Shown: in pieces, positions 7,139 to 17,327 of the stretch
Numbering within the stretch: position 1 is the first letter of the stretch
Layout: every line of letters starts with the position of its first letter
NCBI GenBank assembly: GCA_028696165.1
Contig: JAQVHQ010000007.1
Location: forward strand, 42,016-90,796
Source: Lachnospiraceae bacterium
GTDB lineage: Bacteria > Bacillota > Clostridia > Lachnospirales > Lachnospiraceae
Length of the DNA stretch: 48,781 bases
Direction of reading: 5' to 3'
The notes under the pieces: generated by a model
Databases searched by the model: none
What the model saw: only the letters and a program-made list of their open reading frames with translations
What the model was told of the DNA's origin: nothing
Program-made: the position numbers and the translations under genes

Positions 7139-7703
7139 TCACCTTCCACTCTCCGCCCGAATCGTCTCAATAATATTCTGACTTTTCAGCTTATGAGCAG
7201 CATATACAGTAATACTCCATGTAATTAAGGAAACTGCCAGTATACACAACAATATCGCAATCCATGGAAAATGATAAGCAATGGGAAACATCTTACGAAT
7301 AGGCAGATTAATCACTACTGTCATCGCAATTCCAATTGGCACTCCATACAAAAGTGCTTTTATAGAGCACATGGCACTTTCGTATTTTAACATTTTCTTT
7401 AAGCTTTCGGATGTCATGCCAATACTCTTTAATACTGCAAATTCCTGCGACCGCATCAGTACATTAGTTGATAATGTGCTGATGACATTAGTCAGTCCCA
7501 TCAACATAAGAAGTGCCACAAAGCTGTACATGAAAACGGCTGCAAGTCATCTGCTCATTCTTCATCCGAACAAGGGTGTCTATGTCATTCTTTAGAATGC
7601 TCCAGGGACCCTCCTGATTATCACGAAAGTCAACTTCTTCTCCATCAATTGCACTTCGGATTTTTTCAGACAACCCGGTGACTTCTTCTTTTTTAATCAG
7701 CAC
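7139..7703 (-). pseudogene. Remnant of an FtsX-type ABC transporter permease, frameshifted and truncated
   Basis: Two overlapping frames together match the C-terminal third of a BceB/MacB-like permease. 7488-7703 carries the extracytoplasmic part ending near LKNDIDTLVRMKNEQM. 7139-7531 carries the last transmembrane region, with the family motif STNVLMRSQEFAVLKSIGM and the following helices. The natural joint would read VFMYSFVALLMLM, which needs a frameshift near 7530. The N-terminal two thirds and any ATPase or histidine kinase are absent. Its 5' end overlaps the stop of the response regulator in another frame, pointing to a deletion that fused the ends of a former regulator-kinase-ABC operon. 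Confidence 0.85.
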
Positions 7704-8352
7704 GATAGCCCATCCCCCTTACTGTTTCAATCTTTATGGCATCTCCCAGTTTTTGTCGAAGGCGTTTTATGTAAACTGTCAGAGTATTATCCTCCACAAA
7801 GTTTCCACTTTCATCCCAGATGCTTTCCAATATCTGTGTACGGGTAAGCAGTTGTGATTTGTTCGATGCAAAAATCAGTAACAGTCGATATTCAAGTGCT
7901 GTCAATTCCACAGATTCCGTCCCAATATATACCTTTCCGGCGTTTGTGTCCACTTTAACGCTTCCAATAGAAAGGATTTCTGAGCATTTTCCCCCCTTAC
8001 TCACGATCAATGTCCGCTTCACTCTCGCCAACAGTTCGCGGAGACGGAATGGTTTTACAATATAATCTGCGGCACCATCTTCAAAAGCTTTAACAATCTT
8101 GTTTTCATCATCCACGATTGTTAAGAAGATAATTGCTGTGTTCATATTTTTTAGTTTTTGACTTACATCAAATCCATTTCCATCCGGCAGCTGCATATCC
8201 AGTATCTCCAGATTAAAGGATTTCGCCTGTATCGTAAGATGTGCACTATGAATATCCTTACAATGTGTCACTGCATAGCCCTCGTTTTCCAAAGCATATA
8301 TAAGTCCTGAGGCAATCATGATGTCATCTTCTACTAATAAAATCTGTTCCAT
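7693..8352 (-). CDS. OmpR-family response regulator, now without partner kinase
   Basis: A 219-residue regulator. The N-terminal receiver domain has D9/D10, phospho-acceptor D52 (EILDMQLPDG), T78 and K100. The C-terminal winged-helix DNA-binding domain (about 125-219) ends with the usual RLRQKLGD...IETVRGMGYR. A ribosome site (GGAAAGGAAC) precedes the ATG. Regulators of this type normally pair with a sensor kinase and an antimicrobial-peptide ABC exporter. Here only a broken permease tail follows, so the gene may be a relic or may take input from elsewhere. Whether it is still functional cannot be told from sequence. Confidence 0.9.
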   Translation of the reverse strand: MEQILLVEDDIMIASGLIYALENEGYAVTHCKDIHSAHLTIQAKSFNLEILDMQLPDGNGFDVSQKLKNMNTAIIFLTIVDDENKIVKAFEDGAADYIVKPFRLRELLARVKRTLIVSKGGKCSEILSIGSVKVDTNAGKVYIGTESVELTALEYRLLLIFASNKSQLLTRTQILESIWDESGNFVEDNTLTVYIKRLRQKLGDAIKIETVRGMGYRAD

Positions 8353-8647
8353 TGCAGCTGTTCCTTTCCTTGTTGTGTAAATTATAGTTTATTATATCAA
8401 GATTTTTATCCCTACCGCAATCTTTTCCCCTTAATCTTTCTCTGCATTTTTTTCCATAAACACTCTTGACATTTATCAAAAGGTCTTTTTCCACGATACG
8501 AATTTTGTAGCATTGTATCGTTATCAAAGTCTTACGCGTGAGTATTATGCGTGATCAAATTTCCAACAAGACATCATTTCTCGTGTTAGTTACCGCAACA
8601 ATTCCACACATTTCTGTGGTGTCTGATAGATTTCCAGAAAATAAAGA
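8353..8647. other. Intergenic stretch upstream of the response regulator
   Basis: About 295 nt without a credible gene. A possible minus-strand promoter for the response regulator is TTGCGG, 18 bp, TATAAT around 8380-8430 (weak -35). Nothing else stands out. Confidence 0.4.
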
Positions 8648-8677
8648 AATCCCCGAAACATCGACGTTTCGGGGATT
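8636..8677 (-). terminator. Intrinsic terminator after rpsI
   Basis: Perfect 12-bp stem AATCCCCGAAAC (8648-8659) / GTTTCGGGGATT (8666-8677) with a six-base loop. The minus-strand transcript continues into a T-rich tract. It ends the rplM-rpsI transcript. Confidence 0.88.
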
Positions 8678-8704
8678 CGTGTATTCTTTGATATTCTGTT
8701 TGAA

Positions 8705-9097
8705 TTATCGTTTTGAGAACTGTGGAGCACGACGAGCGGCTTTGAGTCCGTATTTCTTTCTTTCTTTCATTCTTGGGTCACGAGTTAAGTAACCAGCTTT
8801 CTTCAATGTAGGTCTGAAGTCAGCGTCTACCTGAAGTAATGCTCTGGCGATACCATGTCTAACTGCTCCAGCCTGACCTGTGTATCCACCACCATGTACG
8901 TTTACTAATACGTCGAATTTGTCAACGTTCTCTGTAGCTGTTAATGGCTGACGAACGATAACTTTTAAGGTCTCTAAACCAAAATATTCGTCGATATCTC
9001 TTTTATTGATTGTAATCTTACCAGTTCCTGGTACAAGATATACTCTTGCGATAGATTTTTTTCTTCTTCCTGTTCCGTAGTATTTTGCACTAGCCAA
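8705..9097 (-). CDS. rpsI: 30S ribosomal protein S9
   Basis: A 130-residue ribosomal protein S9. It has the typical start [19 protein letters not shown], the central [19 protein letters not shown], and the basic tail ending in PQFSKR that reaches the P-site tRNA in the ribosome. The start codon is TTG (no upstream in-frame ATG before a stop), eight to nine bases after AGGAGG. It follows rplM by 16 nt in the standard L13-S9 pair. Confidence 0.98.
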   Translation of the reverse strand: MASAKYYGTGRRKKSIARVYLVPGTGKITINKRDIDEYFGLETLKVIVRQPLTATENVDKFDVLVNVHGGGYTGQAGAVRHGIARALLQVDADFRPTLKKAGYLTRDPRMKERKKYGLKAARRAPQFSKR

Positions 9098-9113
9098 TGT
9101 TCTTTACCTCCTA

Positions 9114-9542
9114 CTAAAATGTTAATACTTCTGGTTTCTGAGCTTCGTGTTTGTGCTCTGGACCAGCGTATACGAAAAGTTTATCTAACATTGCTCTTCC
9201 TAAAGGTCCTTTTGGAAGCATACCTTTAACTGCAAGTTCTACAACTTTTTCTGGTTTCTTTGCTAACATTTCTTTTAATGTAGTCTCTTTCATTCCACCT
9301 ACATAGTCAGAATGATGATAGTAAACCTTCTGGTCTAATTTCTTACCAGTTGTTTTAACTTTCTCTGCGTTAACTACGATTACATAATCTCCTGTATCAA
9401 TATGTGGTGTGAATACAGGTTTGTTTTTACCTCTTAATACTTTTGCGATTTCTGAAGCCATACGACCTAAAGTCATTCCTTCAGCGTCCACAACATACCA
9501 TTTTCTTTCAATCTTATCTGGATTAGCCATAAAAGTTTTCAT
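9114..9542 (-). CDS. rplM: 50S ribosomal protein L13
   Basis: A 142-residue L13. Family landmarks are [28 protein letters not shown], the HSDYVGG segment, and [19 protein letters not shown] followed by [13 protein letters not shown] strong AGGAGG site precedes the ATG. It has its own near-consensus promoter and a structured leader, although it also lies directly downstream of truA. Confidence 0.98.
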   Translation of the reverse strand: MKTFMANPDKIERKWYVVDAEGMTLGRMASEIAKVLRGKNKPVFTPHIDTGDYVIVVNAEKVKTTGKKLDQKVYYHHSDYVGGMKETTLKEMLAKKPEKVVELAVKGMLPKGPLGRAMLDKLFVYAGPEHKHEAQKPEVLTF

Positions 9543-9579
9543 GGATTTACCTCCTGCTATAATCTGTTATTAACTTGTT

Positions 9580-9640
9580 TCATCTATAATGTAAAATGCT
9601 TCACCGGGGCTTGGTATAGCACTTACGGACCATGTCACAT
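9580..9640 (-). promoter_or_regulatory. Candidate L13 ribosomal-protein leader RNA
   Basis: The roughly 100-nt untranslated leader of rplM holds a hairpin whose base pairs GTAAGTGC (minus strand, 9626-9619) with GCATTTTAC (9599-9591) with one bulge, around CCAAGCCCCGG. Firmicutes often carry an autoregulatory L13 leader at this exact place. The match to that family was judged by layout only, not by a covariance model. Confidence 0.5.
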
Positions 9641-9646
9641 TGAACT

Positions 9647-9675
9647 ATTATAATCCACGGACTCGTGTGTGTCAA
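9647..9675 (-). promoter_or_regulatory. Strong promoter of rplM-rpsI
   Basis: Minus strand TTGACA (9670-9675), 17-bp spacer, TATAAT (9647-9652): both hexamers match the sigma-A consensus exactly. Confidence 0.92.
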
Positions 9676-9714
9676 CTCTTTTTTTCAGTATTTTCAAAGT
9701 ATTTTTCAAAATCT

Positions 9715-10461
9715 TCATTCCCACTCAGGATATCGAATCTGTGCCAAAGTAAGTCCATGGGCTCTGGCGGTCGGTCCTGCTGCACTTCTATCCCTGGCAT
9801 CCAGTATCTCTGTGATGTGTTCCGGTGGATAACACCCTTTCCCCACTTCCAGCAGTGTACCTACGATAATCCTCACCATATTGTAGAGGAACCCGTTTCC
9901 GGTGATATAAAGCGTTATCATATCTCCCACCTTGTCCAGATGTATATCATAAATCGTCCGAACCGTGGTGGTAATCTGGGGATTCTCGGTGGCAAAGCTT
10001 TTAAAATCGTGTTCTCCCACCAGATATCCTGCAGCTTTCTTCATGAGTTCCACATCCAGCTTATTATAGCAAAACAGCGAATTCAGCCGGCAGGTCGGAT
10101 CTGCAAAAGTTTTATTCAGGATACGGTATTCATACGTTTTGATGGTCTTCGTAAATCTTGGATGAAATTCTGCCGGTACTTCCTTTGACTCCCAGATGCG
10201 GATATCTTCCGGCAGCCGGGCGTTCATAGCATAGGAAATCTTCTCAATAGGCATACGGGCACTGGTCTCAAAAACAGCCACATTTCCCCTGGCATGTACG
10301 CCTGAGTCTGTGCGGCTGGCACCTATGGTGTGAATCTCTTCGCAAAGAAGTTCACTTAAATGTCGGTTAAGCATCCCCTGTATAGTTTCCCCATTTGGCT
10401 GAATCTGCCAGCCACAGTAGTTTGTCCCATCATATGCTACTGTCAATTTCACTCTTCTCAT
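9715..10461 (-). CDS. truA: tRNA pseudouridine(38-40) synthase
   Basis: A 248-residue TruA making pseudouridine in the anticodon stem-loop of tRNAs. The catalytic aspartate D52 lies in ASRTDSGVHARGN. The second-half motif GNGFLYNMVRIIVGTLLEVG is present. The frame extends upstream to 10509, but ATG 10461 gives the standard MRRVKLTVAYDGT start and lies two bases after the ecfT stop. The ecfA-ecfA-ecfT-truA-rplM-rpsI order is a common Firmicute arrangement. Confidence 0.97.
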   Translation of the reverse strand: MRRVKLTVAYDGTNYCGWQIQPNGETIQGMLNRHLSELLCEEIHTIGASRTDSGVHARGNVAVFETSARMPIEKISYAMNARLPEDIRIWESKEVPAEFHPRFTKTIKTYEYRILNKTFADPTCRLNSLFCYNKLDVELMKKAAGYLVGEHDFKSFATENPQITTTVRTIYDIHLDKVGDMITLYITGNGFLYNMVRIIVGTLLEVGKGCYPPEHITEILDARDRSAAGPTARAHGLTLAQIRYPEWE

Positions 10462-10463
10462 TT

Positions 10464-11267
10464 TTACCACCCAATCACACACATACCAATCGAAGCTGCA
10501 AAGTAACACAGCACCACTGCATAAGCCACAAAATCCTGGCGCTTATATACCAGCGGTTTCATCTGGGTACGATTGTCACCGCCATGATAGCATCTGGCTT
10601 CCATAGCCATAGCCAGATCATTGGCACGTCGAAATGCTGATATAAACAGCGGTACCAGAAGCGGCACCATACTCTTTACTTTCTTAATCAGATTACCGCT
10701 CTCAAAATCTGCACCTCTGGCAATCTGTGCCTTCATGATTTTATCAGTCTCTTCCATTAATATTGGTATAAAACGAAGAGCGATAGACATCATCATAGCA
10801 ATCTCATGAACCGGAACTTTAATCTTCTTCAATGGATTCATGATACGTTCCAGTCCATCAGTCAGCTGATTCGGGGTGGTTGTAAGTGTCATAACTGAAG
10901 AACCGATAATCAGGTAACTTAATCGAATCGCCATACGTCCTGCCTGTATCAGACCTTCCTGCGTCACTTTAAATATCCACCACTGCGCCAGCACCTTACC
11001 CGGAGTCAGGAAGATGTTAAATACCACCGTAATCAGCAGAATAAACACAATCGCTTTCATTCCCTTTACAATAAAACGAAATGGAACTTTCGAAAGTTTA
11101 ATAATTACCACAAGAAAGACCGTAGCCAGAATATATCCAATATACGTATGAAATAAAAAGAGCGAAATCAAATACAGCAAAGTTGCGATAAACTTTACTC
11201 TTGGATCCAGCTTATGAATAATCGAATCGGCAGGATAATACTGCCCTATTGTAATATCACGTAACAT
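10464..11267 (-). CDS. ecfT: Energy-coupling factor transporter transmembrane protein EcfT
   Basis: A 267-residue membrane protein that couples the two EcfA ATPases to interchangeable substrate-binding S components for vitamin uptake. Hydrophobic helices lie near residues 25-60, 70-90, 115-135 and 245-265. The two cytoplasmic coupling motifs are seen as AQIARGADFE and AMEARCYHGG. It begins one base after the ecfA2 stop. No S component is encoded nearby, consistent with a group II ECF module shared by several S proteins. Confidence 0.96.
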   Translation of the reverse strand: MLRDITIGQYYPADSIIHKLDPRVKFIATLLYLISLFLFHTYIGYILATVFLVVIIKLSKVPFRFIVKGMKAIVFILLITVVFNIFLTPGKVLAQWWIFKVTQEGLIQAGRMAIRLSYLIIGSSVMTLTTTPNQLTDGLERIMNPLKKIKVPVHEIAMMMSIALRFIPILMEETDKIMKAQIARGADFESGNLIKKVKSMVPLLVPLFISAFRRANDLAMAMEARCYHGGDNRTQMKPLVYKRQDFVAYAVVLCYFAASIGMCVIGW

Positions 11268-11268
11268 C

Positions 11269-12120
11269 TCATCGCTCTCCTAATGCCTGCAAAATGCTTT
11301 TCTTTGCTTCCTCTATAGTGATTGCCTGTGTATCCACATCAAGTCCGCGATACTTCAAGGCATGCATAATATACGTAATCTGTGGTGCTGCAAGTCCCAT
11401 AGCTTCCAGTTCCCGGTAATGCGTAAATACTTCTCTCGGCACTCCGTCAAAAGCTACCTGACCGTGATTCATTACGATCATACGCCCTACATATCTCGCC
11501 ACATCTTCCATACTATGAGATACTAAGATTACCGTAATTCCTCTCTTCTCACGAAGACTCTGTATCTGATCAAATATCTCATCTCTGCCCTTTGGGTCCA
11601 GACCCGCGGTTGGCTCATCCAGTATCAGCACCTTTGGATTCATAGCCAGCACACCCGCGATAGCTACTCTTCTCTTCTGTCCGCCGGACAGATCAAAAGG
11701 TGACTTCTTATACATATCCTCTGCCAATCCCACATGTTCTAAAGCTTCTCTGGCACGTCCTTCGATTTCATCTTTGGACAATCCCTGATTTTTAGGACCA
11801 AAACACACATCCGTAAACACATCCACTTCAAAGAGCTGATGTTCCGGATACTGAAATACCAGTCCCACATTGCTTCTTAAGCTTTTCAGATTGTAACCTT
11901 CCTGCCAGATATCCTTCCCTTCATAGAGTACTTTCCCTGAGGTTGGTTTCATCAATCCGTTAAAATGTTGAATCAAAGTAGACTTACCACTTCCGGTATG
12001 TCCGATAATTCCGATAAATTCGCCCTGGTCAATATCCAGATTCACGCCCTGTATAGCATGCATCTCATAGACTGTTCCCGGGCTGTAAGTATAAGTAATG
12101 TTGTCTAATTTCATTAACAT
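11269..12120 (-). CDS. ecfA2: Energy-coupling factor ATPase EcfA2
   Basis: A 283-residue ABC ATPase: Walker [10 protein letters not shown] (about 36-44), Q-loop [10 protein letters not shown], signature [13 protein letters not shown], Walker [14 protein letters not shown]-loop VSHSMED. It heterodimerises with EcfA1 to power vitamin uptake with EcfT. The annotated ATG overlaps the end of ecfA1 by seven bases; a second ATG six bases later overlaps the ecfA1 stop as TAATG and is an equally possible start. Confidence 0.96.
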   Translation of the reverse strand: MLMKLDNITYTYSPGTVYEMHAIQGVNLDIDQGEFIGIIGHTGSGKSTLIQHFNGLMKPTSGKVLYEGKDIWQEGYNLKSLRSNVGLVFQYPEHQLFEVDVFTDVCFGPKNQGLSKDEIEGRAREALEHVGLAEDMYKKSPFDLSGGQKRRVAIAGVLAMNPKVLILDEPTAGLDPKGRDEIFDQIQSLREKRGITVILVSHSMEDVARYVGRMIVMNHGQVAFDGVPREVFTHYRELEAMGLAAPQITYIMHALKYRGLDVDTQAITIEEAKKSILQALGER

Positions 12121-12959
12121 AATGCATTCACCAGCTCATCTATCGTAAGGATTCCATCCGGAATATCCACACCTTCCTGCTTAAGCTCATGAGCCAGCAG
12201 AGTAACCTGCGGAACATCCAGACGGTATGATTTTAAAGTATCCACCTGGGAAAAGATTTCTCTTGGAGTCCCCCCCATTACTATTTTCCCCGAATCCATG
12301 ACATAGACGTAGTCTGCCAATGTCACTTCTTCCATATAATGAGTAATCAGGATAACCGTTACTCCCTCTTGTTCATTCAATTCTCTAATGGTCTTTAATA
12401 CTTCTTTTCGTCCATTAGGATCCAGCATAGCTGTTGGCTCATCTAATATGATGCATTTGGGATGCATGGCAACTACACCTGCAATAGCCACACGCTGCTT
12501 CTGACCACCGGATAACTTATTGGGTGAATGTTTCCGGTAAGAAAGCATTCCCACTGCCGCCAGACTTTCATCTACACGTTTCCATATATCATCTGTAGGA
12601 ATTCCCATATTCTCAGGTCCAAATCCCACATCCTCTTCCACGACAGTTCCTATAATCTGATTATCCGGATTCTGAAATACCATTCCTGCCTTCTGTCGTA
12701 CTTTCCAGAGTTCTTCTTCCTGAGCAGTATCGATGCTATCCACCCACATAGTGCCTTCTGTAGGCACCAGCAACGCATTGATATGCTTTGCCAGCGTAGA
12801 CTTGCCAGAACCATTATGTCCCAGGACTGCGATAAACTGACCTTCTTTAACATCAAGACTTACCTGATCAATGGCACGATTTAATTCCGGTTCTTCATTT
12901 TCATCCGTATATCGATAATAGTCATAACCTAGTTTGCTTGCTCGAATAATACTACTCAT
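12114..12959 (-). CDS. ecfA1: Energy-coupling factor ATPase EcfA1
   Basis: A 281-residue ABC ATPase. Walker A is GHNGSGKST (about 47-55), Q-loop [11 protein letters not shown], signature [13 protein letters not shown], Walker [13 protein letters not shown], switch histidine in ITHYMEE. It is the partner of EcfA2 in the ECF transporter. The ATG, with GAGGAG upstream, overlaps the last eight bases of engB, so translation is coupled to the ribosome-assembly GTPase gene. Confidence 0.96.
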   Translation of the reverse strand: MSSIIRASKLGYDYYRYTDENEEPELNRAIDQVSLDVKEGQFIAVLGHNGSGKSTLAKHINALLVPTEGTMWVDSIDTAQEEELWKVRQKAGMVFQNPDNQIIGTVVEEDVGFGPENMGIPTDDIWKRVDESLAAVGMLSYRKHSPNKLSGGQKQRVAIAGVVAMHPKCIILDEPTAMLDPNGRKEVLKTIRELNEQEGVTVILITHYMEEVTLADYVYVMDSGKIVMGGTPREIFSQVDTLKSYRLDVPQVTLLAHELKQEGVDIPDGILTIDELVNALC

Positions 12960-13563
12960 CCTGCTTCTCCTCTTCAGGGTCCGCCAGCAGCGAATCCATC
13001 AAATCCCAGATTTCCTCTCTTCCATCTTTTGTCTCTGCTGAAAATGGAATAATCGGAGTCCCCGGTACTACATTCAGTCCAACTTTAACCTGCTTCACAT
13101 GCTTTTGTACCTGGCTGCGTTTTAATTTATCAAGCTTCGTTGCTATAATAATCGGGTTGTATCCCTGGCTTACAATCCATTCATACATCAATTTATCATT
13201 GGCAGATGGCTCATGTCTGATATCAATCAGTAAAAATACTGCACGAAGATTGGCTGAACCGTGAAGATATCTTTCAATAAGCTTTCCCCACTTTTCCTTC
13301 ACCGCCTGAGAAACCTTGGCATAACCATATCCTGGAAGATCCACCAGATACATCACTTCATTGATATTGTAGAAATTAATCGTCTGTGTTTTTCCCGGTG
13401 AAGCACTGGTTCTTGCAAGAGACTTGCGATTCATCAATGCATTAATCAGGGATGATTTTCCCACGTTTGACTTACCTGCGAATGCAATCTCCGGTCTGCC
13501 GGTATCCGGCAAAACACTGGTAATTCCACATACGATATCCAGTGATACATTTTTTATAACCAT
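12952..13563 (-). CDS. engB: Ribosome biogenesis GTPase EngB/YsxC
   Basis: A 203-residue TrmE-Era-EngA-EngB family GTPase required for assembly of the large ribosomal subunit. G1 is GKSNVGKSS (30-38), G2 contains the conserved T in [11 protein letters not shown]3 is [10 protein letters not shown]4 is TKLDK, and the G5-like SAETK lies near the end. It begins nine bases after the lon stop, the classical lon-engB pair. Confidence 0.97.
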   Translation of the reverse strand: MVIKNVSLDIVCGITSVLPDTGRPEIAFAGKSNVGKSSLINALMNRKSLARTSASPGKTQTINFYNINEVMYLVDLPGYGYAKVSQAVKEKWGKLIERYLHGSANLRAVFLLIDIRHEPSANDKLMYEWIVSQGYNPIIIATKLDKLKRSQVQKHVKQVKVGLNVVPGTPIIPFSAETKDGREEIWDLMDSLLADPEEEKQDE

Positions 13564-13572
13564 ATTTTCTCC

Positions 13573-15891
13573 TTATTTTACCAGTGCTTCTGCAAGCACT
13601 TCTGCCATAGCCTCCACAAATACTATCTCGAGACCATCTGTAATTTCTTTATCTATCTCTTTTACATCCGGTTCATTTTTCTTTGGAACCAGAACTTTCT
13701 TAATTCCTGCAGTCTTGGCTGCAAGAAGTTTTTCTTTTAAGCCGCCAATAGGAAGCACTCTTCCCCGAAGGGTAATCTCTCCTGTCATAGCCACATCCGC
13801 ACGTACCGGTGTTTTTGTAATAGCTGACAGCATAGCTGTTGCCATGGTAATACCGGCAGAAGGTCCGTCCTTTGGTACAGCTCCCTCTGGAATGTGGATA
13901 TGTATATCATGCTTTTGGAAAAATTCTTTTTCTATATCATAATTATCTGCAATCGAACGGATATAGCTGATACCTGCCTGGGCAGATTCTTTCATGACAT
14001 CGCCTAATTGTCCGGTGAGAAGGAATTCCCCCTTGCCTGGCATAAGATTGACTTCTATCTGAAGAGTATCTCCGCCTACGCTGGTCCAAGCCAGTCCACG
14101 CACGATACCAATCTCATCCTGCTCATTGGCAAGCTGCACGCTGAAGCGCTCTCTTCCCAGATATTTTTCCAGATTTTTCACTGTAATCTGAACAGATTTC
14201 TTATTATCTTCCAGTATCTCTCTGGCTGCCTTACGGCAGATTTCACCGATTTTACGTTCTAAATTACGCACACCGGCCTCTTTGGTGTATCCATTTATAA
14301 TATGTGACAGTGCATCGTCTTTAATCTGAAGTAATTTATCATTCAGACCATTTGCCTCAATCTGCTTTGGTATGAGATGTTCTTTGGCAATATGCAGCTT
14401 TTCATTTTCCGTATAGCTGGATACTTCGATAATTTCCATACGGTCCAGCAACGGGCGTGGGATTGTCTGTAAGTCATTGGCCGTAGCCAGGAAAAGTACT
14501 TCTGATAAATCAACCGGAAGTTCAATATAATGATCACAGAACTTGTTGTTCTGCTCTCCATCTAATACTTCCAGTAATGCAGAGGAAGTATCGCCCTTAT
14601 AATCACTGCTCACCTTATCTACTTCATCCAAAACCATCAATGGATTCTTCACCTTAGCCTGTTTTAAGCCATTGATGATTCGTCCCGGCATAGCACCCAC
14701 GTAAGTACGTCTGTGTCCTCGGATTTCAGCCTCATCACGCACACCGCCAAGAGAGATGCGCACATACTCTTTATTCAGTGCATGGGCTATAGAACGGCCA
14801 ATAGAGGTCTTACCGGTTCCGGGAGGTCCCACCAGACACAGAATCGGGCTGGTTCCCTTCTTAGTCAGAGTACGAACTGCCAAAAATTCCAGAATTCTCT
14901 CTTTCACCTTCTCGAGACCGTAATGTTCTTCTTCTAAAATATCCTTTGCCTGTTTTAAATCCTTATTGTCCTTAGAAGTCTTATCCCATGGCAGATCAAG
15001 CAGGGTCTCGATATAACCGCGCATAACAGTGCTCTCGGAAGAATTGTTGCCGATATTTTTAAATCGCTTCACTTCTTCTGTGATTTTGTCTTTGATTTCT
15101 TTTTTTGCTTTTAATTTCTGAGCCCGCTCCATAAAAGTATCCGCATCGGAAGCGAAGGTATCTTCCCCCAGTTCCTCACGTATTACTTTCAGCTGCTCAC
15201 GGAGAATATATTCTCTCTGATTTTTATCTATATGTTCTTTGATCTTCATCTGCAGATCCTGACGAATCTGCATGACTTCGATTTCATTGCTAAGCAAGAT
15301 TCCAAGGATTTCATATCGGTCAGAGATATGCACTGCATCAAGCAGTTTCTGTCTCTGATCAAATTCCAACGGAACGTTAATGGCAATCTGGTCAACCAGC
15401 TTCTCCACATCTTCGATATCCATCAGCTGGTTAATCAACTCTTTACTGATATTCTGATTTCCTGCACAGTACTGTTTGAATATCTCGCGCATACCGCGAA
15501 GCATAGCTTCGTTGGCATTGGCAGAGATAGGAATCTCCTCCACCTGCTCAAATCTGGCCACTTCCGCTTCCAGATAATCCAAATCCTGTGTAAAGCTTAA
15601 AATCTCTGCACGTTCTATGCCTTCTACCAGAATTCTGAGAATATTTTTAGGCAGTTTCACTACCTGTTTTACTTTTGCAATAGTACCTATCTTATATAAA
15701 TCCAGTAATCCCGGTTCCTCCACATTATAATCCTTCTGGGTAATCAGAAAGACCATCTGGTCAGTAACCATAGCCTCTTCCACTGCTTTCACAGATTTAG
15801 CACGACTTATATCAAAATGTATAATCATATCCGGCAATACGGTCGTTCCCCTAAGAGCAATTGCCGGCAGAATCTTTATCATGTTGTCCAT
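13573..15891 (-). CDS. lon: ATP-dependent protease Lon (LonA)
   Basis: A 772-residue LonA. Order of domains: N-terminal substrate-recognition domain (about 5-210), coiled segment, AAA+ module with Walker A GPPGTGKT (355-362) and Walker B VLDEVDK, then the Ser-Lys protease domain with S678 in KDGPSAGI and K721 in the GGLKEKL segment. It degrades misfolded and regulatory proteins in the cytoplasm. It follows clpX by 31 nt with its own AGGAGG site. Confidence 0.98.
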   Translation of the reverse strand: MDNMIKILPAIALRGTTVLPDMIIHFDISRAKSVKAVEEAMVTDQMVFLITQKDYNVEEPGLLDLYKIGTIAKVKQVVKLPKNILRILVEGIERAEILSFTQDLDYLEAEVARFEQVEEIPISANANEAMLRGMREIFKQYCAGNQNISKELINQLMDIEDVEKLVDQIAINVPLEFDQRQKLLDAVHISDRYEILGILLSNEIEVMQIRQDLQMKIKEHIDKNQREYILREQLKVIREELGEDTFASDADTFMERAQKLKAKKEIKDKITEEVKRFKNIGNNSSESTVMRGYIETLLDLPWDKTSKDNKDLKQAKDILEEEHYGLEKVKERILEFLAVRTLTKKGTSPILCLVGPPGTGKTSIGRSIAHALNKEYVRISLGGVRDEAEIRGHRRTYVGAMPGRIINGLKQAKVKNPLMVLDEVDKVSSDYKGDTSSALLEVLDGEQNNKFCDHYIELPVDLSEVLFLATANDLQTIPRPLLDRMEIIEVSSYTENEKLHIAKEHLIPKQIEANGLNDKLLQIKDDALSHIINGYTKEAGVRNLERKIGEICRKAAREILEDNKKSVQITVKNLEKYLGRERFSVQLANEQDEIGIVRGLAWTSVGGDTLQIEVNLMPGKGEFLLTGQLGDVMKESAQAGISYIRSIADNYDIEKEFFQKHDIHIHIPEGAVPKDGPSAGITMATAMLSAITKTPVRADVAMTGEITLRGRVLPIGGLKEKLLAAKTAGIKKVLVPKKNEPDVKEIDKEITDGLEIVFVEAMAEVLAEALVK

Positions 15892-15922
15892 TTGTTCCTC
15901 CTTTAGATAAGGGATGAGAACA

Positions 15923-17215
15923 TTATGCTGTCACAGGTTTCTTTACCTTTGATACATTACCTCTTCTGCGAGGCGCAGCCGGTTCTCCCCTTACAATCTG
16001 TGGCTTATCTGTTCCATCCACACTTTCTTTGGTGATGGTACAGCTGCGAATTGTGTCATCTGATGGAATCGTATACATGAGGTCCATCATCATCTTCTCC
16101 ATAATCGCACGCAGTCCTCTGGCGCCTGTTTTACGCTCCATGGATTTCTCTGCAATACTCTCCAGTGCATCTGCGTCAAAGCTTAGTTCCACACCGTCTA
16201 ATTCAAATAATTTCTTATACTGCTTGGTCAATGAATTGTTTGGCTCTGTAAGTATCTGAACCAAAGCATCTTTATCCAGTGCATCCAGCGATACTACAAC
16301 CGGCACACGTCCGATGAATTCCGGAATTAAGCCAAATTTTACAAAATCCTGTGGCATAACTTCTTTTAAGATTTCTCCTACGTTTACTTCTTCCACATTC
16401 TTTATATCTGCATTGAAACCGATAGACTTGGTATCTTTTCTTGTTTCAATAATTTTTTCCATACCGTCAAAAGCACCACCGCAGATAAACAAAATATTGG
16501 TAGTATCTATCTGGATAAAGTCCTGATGAGGATGTTTTCTTCCACCCTGTGGTGGAACACTTGCTACGGTTCCCTCTAAGATTTTTAAAAGTGCCTGCTG
16601 TACACCTTCTCCGGACACATCACGGGTAATAGATGCATTCTCGGATTTTCTGGTGATTTTATCAATCTCATCGATATAAATAATTCCATGCTGTGCGCGC
16701 TCGATATCATAATCTGCTGCCTGGATGATTTTTAAGAGGATATTTTCTACATCCTCACCTACATATCCAGCCTCGGTCAGAGTAGTTGCGTCTGCGATTG
16801 CAAATGGTACATTTAAGATACGTGCAAGTGTCTGTGCAAGAAGTGTCTTACCGGAACCTGTAGGCCCAAGCATCATGATGTTGCTCTTTTGCAGTTCCAC
16901 GTCCACGGTATCTGCTGCCAGAATACGTTTGTAATGATTGTAAACAGCTACTGCCAGAGTTTTCTTGGCATCTTCCTGTCCGATTACATACTCATCCAGA
17001 AATTCTTTTAATTCTATTGGTTTTAACAGATTAATCTCATCGGATTCCACTTCTGTATAATTTTCGAATTCCTCATCAATTATCTCCGAGCAAATCTCAA
17101 TACACTCGTCGCAGATAAATGCTCCATTAGGACCTGCAATTAATTTGCGAACCTGTTCTTCTGTCTTTCCACAGAAAGAACATCTGATTTTGGGATCTTT
17201 GCTTTTTCCTGCCAT
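15923..17215 (-). CDS. clpX: ClpXP protease ATP-binding subunit ClpX
   Basis: A 430-residue unfoldase. The N-terminal zinc-binding domain has C12, C15, C35 and C38. The AAA+ domain has Walker A GPTGSGKT, Walker [10 protein letters not shown], and the RKxG-type sensor region [12 protein letters not shown]. The LIGF-like ClpP-contact loop reads [10 protein letters not shown], overlapping the usual IGF site. It feeds proteins to ClpP, whose gene lies just upstream. The tail from about 415 is basic and variable. Confidence 0.98.
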   Translation of the reverse strand: MAGKSKDPKIRCSFCGKTEEQVRKLIAGPNGAFICDECIEICSEIIDEEFENYTEVESDEINLLKPIELKEFLDEYVIGQEDAKKTLAVAVYNHYKRILAADTVDVELQKSNIMMLGPTGSGKTLLAQTLARILNVPFAIADATTLTEAGYVGEDVENILLKIIQAADYDIERAQHGIIYIDEIDKITRKSENASITRDVSGEGVQQALLKILEGTVASVPPQGGRKHPHQDFIQIDTTNILFICGGAFDGMEKIIETRKDTKSIGFNADIKNVEEVNVGEILKEVMPQDFVKFGLIPEFIGRVPVVVSLDALDKDALVQILTEPNNSLTKQYKKLFELDGVELSFDADALESIAEKSMERKTGARGLRAIMEKMMMDLMYTIPSDDTIRSCTITKESVDGTDKPQIVRGEPAAPRRRGNVSKVKKPVTA

Positions 17216-17288
17216 TCTATTCTCCTTTTTCTATTCTCTATCTTCCATTTATTTGTCTCTATATCTTATGATGCGCTAAAACGAATAT

Positions 17289-17316
17289 AAGACTCCTGCC
17301 AATTGACAGGAGTCTT
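17289..17316. terminator. Hairpin between clpP and clpX
   Basis: Arms 17289-17300 and 17305-17316 (AAGACTCCTGCC / GACAGGAGTCTT) pair with one mismatch around AATT. The minus-strand side is followed only by a weak T-rich stretch, so it may be a partial attenuator or an mRNA-stabilising stem rather than a full stop. On the plus strand it has a better T-tail, but no plus-strand gene is near. Confidence 0.5.
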
Positions 17317-17327
17317 TTCTTGATTTA

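Noticed and set aside
8538-8792. 84-codon plus-strand frame overlapping the rpsI terminator and the end of rpsI
   Set aside because: It crosses a terminator hairpin and lies opposite rpsI, with no credible start signal.
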